Source: Enorma sp964624825 (lineage in GTDB: Bacteria > Actinomycetota > Coriobacteriia > Coriobacteriales > Coriobacteriaceae). From it: DNA of 10,629 bases. The stretch covers positions 1 to 10,629 of the forward strand of contig CAZUYD010000044.1 of NCBI GenBank assembly GCA_964624825.1. The letters are read 5' to 3'. Positions 7,130-10,629 of this stretch are shown one piece after another. The position numbers and the translations under genes were made by a program. The notes beneath the pieces were generated by a model. The model ran no database searches and was not told the DNA's origin. It saw only the letters and a list, made by a program, of their open reading frames with translations. Numbering within the stretch: position 1 is the first letter of the stretch; the number at the start of each line of letters is the position of its first letter.

Positions 7130-7435
7130 CTACTCACTCAGGTCGAGCTTGCCGACAGCCTCCATGAGCTGCTCAATGAACTCGTCCTCGCCAATACCGA
7201 CCAAAAAGCCCGTGGCGTTGAGGGTCGGAATACCCTTGGGATCTTCAACGGGGCTTGTGAAGGCAATGAGATCCCAACTACGGCCGATGGTGGCCATCTC
7301 GACTCCCGGGGGGTTGGTCTCGTCGGTCTCGGACAGGTAGCCATGCTCCTCGAGCACGTCTTGAAGCTTGGCCGCAAGCATTGCGGATGTCGCGGTGCCA
7401 GAGCCGCACACACAGAGAATTCGAACGGGACGCAT
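7130..7435 (-). CDS. gatB: PTS EIIB component, galactitol/lactose type
   Basis: The product has 101 residues, standard for a free EIIB of the GatB type. The fold begins with a hydrophobic strand (VRILCVC) leading into the phosphate-binding loop CGSGTATS at 10-17. C10 is the phosphocysteine that passes phosphate from EIIA to the substrate in EIIC. The remaining sequence alternates strands and helices as expected and has no membrane segment, so the protein is cytoplasmic and docks on EIIC. It starts 17 bases after the EIIA stop with an AGGAG ten bases upstream of its ATG. The EIIA-EIIB-EIIC order with separate polypeptides matches gat-type operons. A second Cys at residue 8 is not expected to be the phosphorylation site. 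Confidence 0.92.
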   Translation of the reverse strand: MRPVRILCVCGSGTATSAMLAAKLQDVLEEHGYLSETDETNPPGVEMATIGRSWDLIAFTSPVEDPKGIPTLNATGFLVGIGEDEFIEQLMEAVGKLDLSE

Positions 7436-7452
7436 GCTTACTTGCTCCTTCC

Positions 7453-7926
7453 TTACTGGGATGCTTCCTCAAGCACGTTTAGACACGAGATGATCTCGGC
7501 CGGGTCACGGGATGCGCGGATGCGCTCGAGCAGCCTGCTATCCTGGATGACGCCCATCATGGCCTTGAGCAGGCTCAACTGGGTGCTGGGGTCTTTGATG
7601 ACCAGAGGCATGATGAGCTCGACATCGAGAACGATGTCGTCATCAAGAGCCCCCATCATCTTGAAGGGGACAGGCTGCTTCGGAACGATGACGCCGATCG
7701 CGGGCCTATTCACCAAATCTGGGCTGGTGTGGGGCAGGGCGATAGCCATCGTCTTGCCCGGCAGCCCGGTGGGAAAGGTTTTCTCGCGCTCGCACACCAT
7801 GTCACCATATCCCGGACGAACGTAGCCGAGCTCCTCCAAACGGCTCGCCATGAGATGTATGGCCTCTTCCGAGGTCTTCACGTCTGCATCCAAGATGACC
7901 AGCCGCTCGTCTAGTAGGTTGTCCAT
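7453..7926 (-). CDS. PTS EIIA component (fructose/mannitol/galactitol type)
   Basis: The product has 157 residues when started at the ATG at 7924-7926. The frame is open to 8127, but the extra 67 residues overlap the neighbouring membrane-protein gene and look like non-coding translation. An excellent GGAGGT lies seven bases before the chosen ATG. The domain is the PTS EIIA type-2 family. The phosphoacceptor is H66 in the ALPHTSP motif, which receives phosphate from HPr and hands it to C10 of EIIB. Further family features follow, including an acidic MMGALDDDIV stretch. The length fits a stand-alone GatA. It is cytoplasmic. It lies between the small membrane-protein gene (59 bases upstream) and EIIB (17 bases downstream). 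The regulator's EIIA-like and PRD domains probably respond to the phosphorylation state of this EIIA/EIIB pair (inference). Confidence 0.92.
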   Translation of the reverse strand: MDNLLDERLVILDADVKTSEEAIHLMASRLEELGYVRPGYGDMVCEREKTFPTGLPGKTMAIALPHTSPDLVNRPAIGVIVPKQPVPFKMMGALDDDIVLDVELIMPLVIKDPSTQLSLLKAMMGVIQDSRLLERIRASRDPAEIISCLNVLEEASQ

Positions 7927-7933
7927 TGGGTTC

Positions 7934-7939
7934 ACCTCC
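7934..7939 (-). promoter_or_regulatory. Ribosome binding site deciding the EIIA start
   Basis: GGAGGT on the minus strand, within a longer G-rich run, lies 7 bases before the ATG at 7924-7926. It sets the EIIA product at 157 residues and excludes the longer upstream extension, which has no comparable site. Confidence 0.75.
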
Positions 7940-7985
7940 CCTCCGTATCCCGTGTACGAGAGCGCTGAGCTGCTCGAACAGATGC

Positions 7986-8426
7986 CTATAAGGTCGAAAG
8001 CCATGCGGAAACTGCCGAGCAGATTGCCAGCAGCCCCATAAGCGCCGCAAGAACGCGAAAGATGCGCCTGGTCGTCACAAGCCCCAGGTTGGCATAGAAC
8101 TCGTAGTGCACGAAGAGCGATGGCCACACGATCACCACGAGGGAGAACGCGAGGAGCGGAAGATAGGCGACGGGGCCCTCAGGCTCCAGGGCGAACACAG
8201 CGATGCTGCCCACGCAGCAGATGAAAAGCGCTATCCAGAACGCTTGTCGATAGCGATTATCGCGGTCGATGAACAGCTGGACCTGCTCGAAATGCGTCTC
8301 ACAACAGCACTTGAGAACGGGTGTGCCGCCGGGGTTCACCACGAACTCCGGGCTATCGGTCACCACGCCGCACCATAGACAATGGGCGGGCTCGCCGTAG
8401 CGCTTACGCTTGGCTTTTTTGCTCAC
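7986..8426 (-). CDS. Small membrane protein with N-terminal Cys-rich (putative zinc-binding) motif, unknown function
   Basis: I do not recognise this protein. I prefer the GTG start at 8424-8426, which has GAGGTGA ending five bases upstream and gives 146 residues. A GTG at 8435 would add three residues. In the 149-residue numbering, a Lys/Arg-rich head (KKAKRKR) is followed by C19-x-x-C22 and then C43, C44, C45 and H48, which resembles a zinc ribbon or knuckle. Three hydrophobic segments follow, near 66-83, 89-110 and 124-146. The basic head suggests that the Cys-rich part faces the cytoplasm. The gene overlaps the end of the regulator gene by 23 bases and precedes EIIA by 59 bases, so it is transcribed with the PTS operon and likely translationally coupled to the regulator. 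A sensory, anchoring or transporter-modulating role is possible but only a guess from position. Confidence 0.7.
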   Translation of the reverse strand: MSKKAKRKRYGEPAHCLWCGVVTDSPEFVVNPGGTPVLKCCCETHFEQVQLFIDRDNRYRQAFWIALFICCVGSIAVFALEPEGPVAYLPLLAFSLVVIVWPSLFVHYEFYANLGLVTTRRIFRVLAALMGLLAICSAVSAWLSTL

Positions 8427-10521
8427 CGGGCTCACCTCTACCTTCGATATGCTCGACGGGGCGTGAAACTGCCCTCCATGCCGCCAGAGAGTCGGCCAGG
8501 CGCGCAGGGTCAGAATAGGTTGTGTAAATGGAGTAGAGCGTCCCCCAGTGCGAGTAGCGATCCACCGTCGTCAGGCAGAACACGACCTTCGCTCGCTTCC
8601 GGTCGGGGAACACGATCCCGCTGCCAGAGCTCACGACGATCTGGGCGTGCACGCCGCCGCACGCATCGCCTTGCATGGGGCAGTGAACCACCACGGCGTC
8701 ATCCGCCATGCGATACCACTGGAATTTCCGCCCCGTCACAAGGTTGCGCATGCGGTCCACCAGCAGCCTTGAACCCGTCTCCTCGCAGATGGCCGTGCAG
8801 CCCGCGAGCACCACCTGCTGCCAGGTCTCCTGCTCGGATACGCCCACGATGCGGGCGGAGAACTCAGGCTCCGCGGGCTGGCAGTTCGCACTCGCCGCCC
8901 CACCCACATCGCGCTCGTTGAAGTAGCGAAAGAGCTCGAAGTAGAGCTTGTCCGACTCCAGCGCCGCATGATCGCGCTCGGGGAGGTTCTCTTTCAAGAT
9001 GGCGATGATCTCTTCTATCATGCCGTTGAAGCGCGAGACGATGAGGTTCTTCTTGAGCACCTCAAAGATGCTCGCCAGATTCTCGTCGCTGAGCATCGGG
9101 CTGACCTCGACCACGTTCTCTCCCCGAAGCTGCCTTGGCAGCGGATTCAAGGCGATCACGAGGGCGTAGCGGTCGATCATCCAACGCCGCAACTTGGCGA
9201 TGTCCATGAAGGAATAATCGAATTTCATACCGCAGGCATCGGTGATGCGCTGACGGACGAGCGTAATGGTCGACATGTTCGCCGCGCCCACTACGAGTAC
9301 CTTGGTCGAACTCGTGTCGCCATCTTCGAACATCTTGCTGTCGAGGCCGGCCGTAAGGTAGATGGTGAGGTAGGCGATCTCGTTGTCATCGAGCTGATCG
9401 AGGCCGGTCAAGAGCGTGGCACGGCGCGCGAACTCATATGTGAGCGGATACATCTTCTTGATGTCCGAGGTGAGCGGATTGTTCGCCTGCAGCCCATACT
9501 TCATGCGATAGTACATGGGGCGGATATGGTGCGTAATTTGATCGCACACAATGCGCTTGTCCACGTAGTTCAGACAACTCACGTGCTCAAAATTAGTGGC
9601 AAGGCGCTCTGCCAGATCGCTCACGTACTCGTCTTCCTCGCGCTGGCCGATGAAGTCTGCCGTCTTCACGCCCAAGAGCAGCGAGGTGAGATAGAGCAGC
9701 TCCTCAGAAGGCAGGTGGATGCCGCTCTCCCTGAGCTTGTTGGCACTGCGCAAGATGGATCGATACGAGAGCGTATCCATGAGGGCGGCTTGTTCCTCGT
9801 GGTCCATATCGATGAAATGCCCGTCAAGGCTGCGCAGCCAGGAGATCTGAATCATGGTGCTCTCGCGACCGTTGCCCTCAAGGAAGCAGCGAATCCCAAG
9901 ATCGCTCTCATACTGCTTAATGAGACAGCGGCAGAGCTCGAAAAAGTCGATATCCTCGCCCGTCTTCTTGACGAGCGAGTACTGCAAGAAGCCGCGTAGG
10001 GCAGTCAGACATTCCGAGCTCTCAAAGCGCTGTAGCTCATTCCACAGTACCTTGCGGATAAAAGCTTCCTTGCCGACGACCTGGTAACCGGTCTTCTGGC
10101 TACTTTGAAGCTGGATGCCGAAGTCTTGCAGGCGGTCTTTAATGCCGCGTATGTCTGCGATGATCGTGTTGCGGCTCACTTCGAACGTGTCGATAAGGTG
10201 GCCGATGGTAATGCGCTCACCCGAGAGGGCGATGTGCATGACCATCATGGCGCGGCGCTCGGAAGCAGAGAAGGAAAGACGCTTGCCCTGCGTGAGCAGG
10301 CGGTGAGTCCGCACCCAATCTACTTCACCCACGAGACGACGGCCAGTCACGTGGACTTGGCCAAGGTCGTGTTCCGCACAGAACTCGTTTATGGCGTTAA
10401 GGTCATAGTAGGCCGTACGCAGGGAGATGCCATGTGTCTTGGCTACTGTGGAAAGGGCAAGTCCGCTCGTAGCCTGCGAGAGCATACGAATCGTTTGAAT
10501 CTGCCGACTGTTGAGCTTCAT
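8404..10521 (-). CDS. PRD-domain transcriptional regulator with EIIB-like and EIIA-like domains (MtlR/BglG-type activator)
   Basis: The product has 705 residues from the ATG at 10519-10521, which has GGAGGAG four bases upstream. An in-frame ATG at 10539 would add six residues and lacks such a site. Domains in order: an HTH at about 5-55 (TVAKTHGISLRTAYYDL), a second HTH at about 85-150 (FEVSRNTIIADI), PRD1 at about 175-290, PRD2 at about 300-395, an EIIB-like domain at about 405-490 and an EIIA-like domain at about 555-690. Length and architecture match Bacillus MtlR (about 695). Such proteins activate PTS operons and are tuned by HPr, EIIA and EIIB phosphorylation. PRD2 keeps its first His (H331 in ITHHIRP), and the EIIA-like domain keeps H613 in VVVHC. 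The second PRD2 His appears to be Y388, PRD1 has no obvious His pair, and the EIIB-like loop VGAANMST lacks the phosphocysteine. It heads the operon, so it likely regulates its own transcription and that of the downstream genes. A transcription activator is more likely than an RNA antiterminator, because two DNA-binding HTHs are present. Confidence 0.9.
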   Translation of the reverse strand: MKLNSRQIQTIRMLSQATSGLALSTVAKTHGISLRTAYYDLNAINEFCAEHDLGQVHVTGRRLVGEVDWVRTHRLLTQGKRLSFSASERRAMMVMHIALSGERITIGHLIDTFEVSRNTIIADIRGIKDRLQDFGIQLQSSQKTGYQVVGKEAFIRKVLWNELQRFESSECLTALRGFLQYSLVKKTGEDIDFFELCRCLIKQYESDLGIRCFLEGNGRESTMIQISWLRSLDGHFIDMDHEEQAALMDTLSYRSILRSANKLRESGIHLPSEELLYLTSLLLGVKTADFIGQREEDEYVSDLAERLATNFEHVSCLNYVDKRIVCDQITHHIRPMYYRMKYGLQANNPLTSDIKKMYPLTYEFARRATLLTGLDQLDDNEIAYLTIYLTAGLDSKMFEDGDTSSTKVLVVGAANMSTITLVRQRITDACGMKFDYSFMDIAKLRRWMIDRYALVIALNPLPRQLRGENVVEVSPMLSDENLASIFEVLKKNLIVSRFNGMIEEIIAILKENLPERDHAALESDKLYFELFRYFNERDVGGAASANCQPAEPEFSARIVGVSEQETWQQVVLAGCTAICEETGSRLLVDRMRNLVTGRKFQWYRMADDAVVVHCPMQGDACGGVHAQIVVSSGSGIVFPDRKRAKVVFCLTTVDRYSHWGTLYSIYTTYSDPARLADSLAAWRAVSRPVEHIEGRGEPGEQKSQA
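8432..8438 (-). promoter_or_regulatory. Ribosome binding site for the Cys-rich membrane protein
   Basis: GAGGTGA on the minus strand ends 5 bases before the GTG at 8424-8426. The site lies inside the 3' end of the regulator coding sequence. A weaker AAGG would serve the alternative GTG at 8433-8435. No ATG is available nearby, so the gene uses a GTG start in either case. Confidence 0.55.
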
Positions 10522-10575
10522 CGATCTCCTCCGTTCCAAGAACGCAGGTACATCTTGTCTCGCCGTCTTTCCACC

Positions 10576-10593
10576 ATTCGATACTATTCGAAT
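10576..10593. promoter_or_regulatory. Inverted repeat, possible operator
   Basis: ATTCGA (10576-10581) and TCGAAT (10588-10593) form perfect 6-bp arms around a 6-base spacer. The repeat is 54 bases upstream of the regulator start codon. It overlaps the putative -10 region, as an operator for this or another regulator would. Whether the MtlR-like protein binds here is unknown. Confidence 0.4.
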
Positions 10594-10610
10594 TCACGAA
10601 CAGCTGGTAA
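10581..10610 (-). promoter_or_regulatory. Putative sigma-70-type promoter of the operon
   Basis: On the minus strand TTACCA (10605-10610) and TAGTAT (10581-10586) are separated by 18 bases. Each matches the -35 and -10 consensus at four of six positions. This is the only AT-richer stretch upstream of the regulator and lies about 60 bases before its start, so it is the best promoter candidate in the window. Both elements overlap inverted repeats. Confidence 0.35.
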
Positions 10611-10616
10611 TTACCA
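10605..10616. promoter_or_regulatory. Perfect 12-bp palindrome, possible operator
   Basis: TGGTAATTACCA is a perfect palindrome that includes the putative -35 element. A palindrome of this size in an AT-richer leader ahead of a regulator gene is a reasonable binding site for a dimeric transcription factor. Nothing else in the window repeats it as far as I can see. Confidence 0.4.
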
Positions 10617-10629
10617 ATTTGATTCAAAA

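Noticed and set aside
7022..7825. Plus-strand frame of 267 codons opposite EIIB and EIIA
   Set aside because: It runs across two genes with clear phosphorylation motifs on the other strand and resembles no known protein.
7927..8127. N-terminal extension of EIIA by 67 residues
   Set aside because: It overlaps the membrane-protein gene and does not resemble EIIA. A strong GGAGGT directly precedes the internal ATG.
8968..9999. Plus-strand open frame of 343 codons opposite the regulator
   Set aside because: It is a mirror frame of a well-supported regulator. No family resemblance is seen and it spans several regulator domains.
1..10629. CRISPR arrays, insertion sequences, tRNA or rRNA genes and phage genes
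   Set aside because: I looked for spaced direct repeats, transposase-like products, tRNA T-loop motifs and integrase-like genes and saw none.

Overview
The window is a fairly high-GC stretch that is densely coding, with all ten recognisable genes on the minus strand. It reads as one sugar or polyol uptake and catabolism operon, running from about 10.6 kb down to about 0.2 kb. The GC-rich codon use, strong GGAGG-type ribosome binding sites, a complete galactitol-type PTS and an MtlR-like regulator suggest a PTS-rich Gram-positive. A gut actinobacterium of the Coriobacteriia (Collinsella/Olsenella-like) is my best guess. That is an inference from style; nothing in the window fixes the taxonomy.

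Layout in transcription order (right to left):
(1) An AT-richer leader at 10522-10629 with two inverted repeats and a possible promoter.
(2) A PRD-domain, MtlR/BglG-type regulator (8404-10521).
(3) A small cysteine-rich membrane protein overlapping its end (7986-8426).
(4) PTS EIIA (7453-7926), EIIB (7130-7435) and EIIC of the galactitol family (5632-7068).
(5) An 11-bp-stem hairpin (5585-5609).
(6) Five enzymes: a D-isomer-specific 2-hydroxyacid dehydrogenase (4517-5566), a FucA-like class II aldolase (3751-4410), a zinc-dependent MDR polyol/threonine-type dehydrogenase (2655-3680), an iron-containing group III alcohol dehydrogenase (1485-2645) and a mandelate racemase/galactonate dehydratase-type enolase-superfamily enzyme (279-1481).
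(7) A stem-loop (213-242) that probably ends the transcript, then about 210 bases in which I see no gene.

How they may work together (inference): the PTS imports and phosphorylates a polyol- or sugar-like substrate under control of the regulator. The MDR dehydrogenase oxidises the polyol phosphate to a ketose phosphate, and the class II aldolase splits it. The iron alcohol dehydrogenase reduces the released aldehyde and recycles NADH. The dehydratase and the 2-hydroxyacid dehydrogenase would handle an acid branch (acid to 2-keto-3-deoxy acid or another 2-keto acid to 2-hydroxy acid). This enzyme set does not match the standard galactitol, fucose or galactonate pathway, so the substrate is open. 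The most notable points are this unassigned pathway, a regulator that appears to lack several canonical PTS phosphorylation sites, and a small cysteine-rich membrane protein built into the operon.
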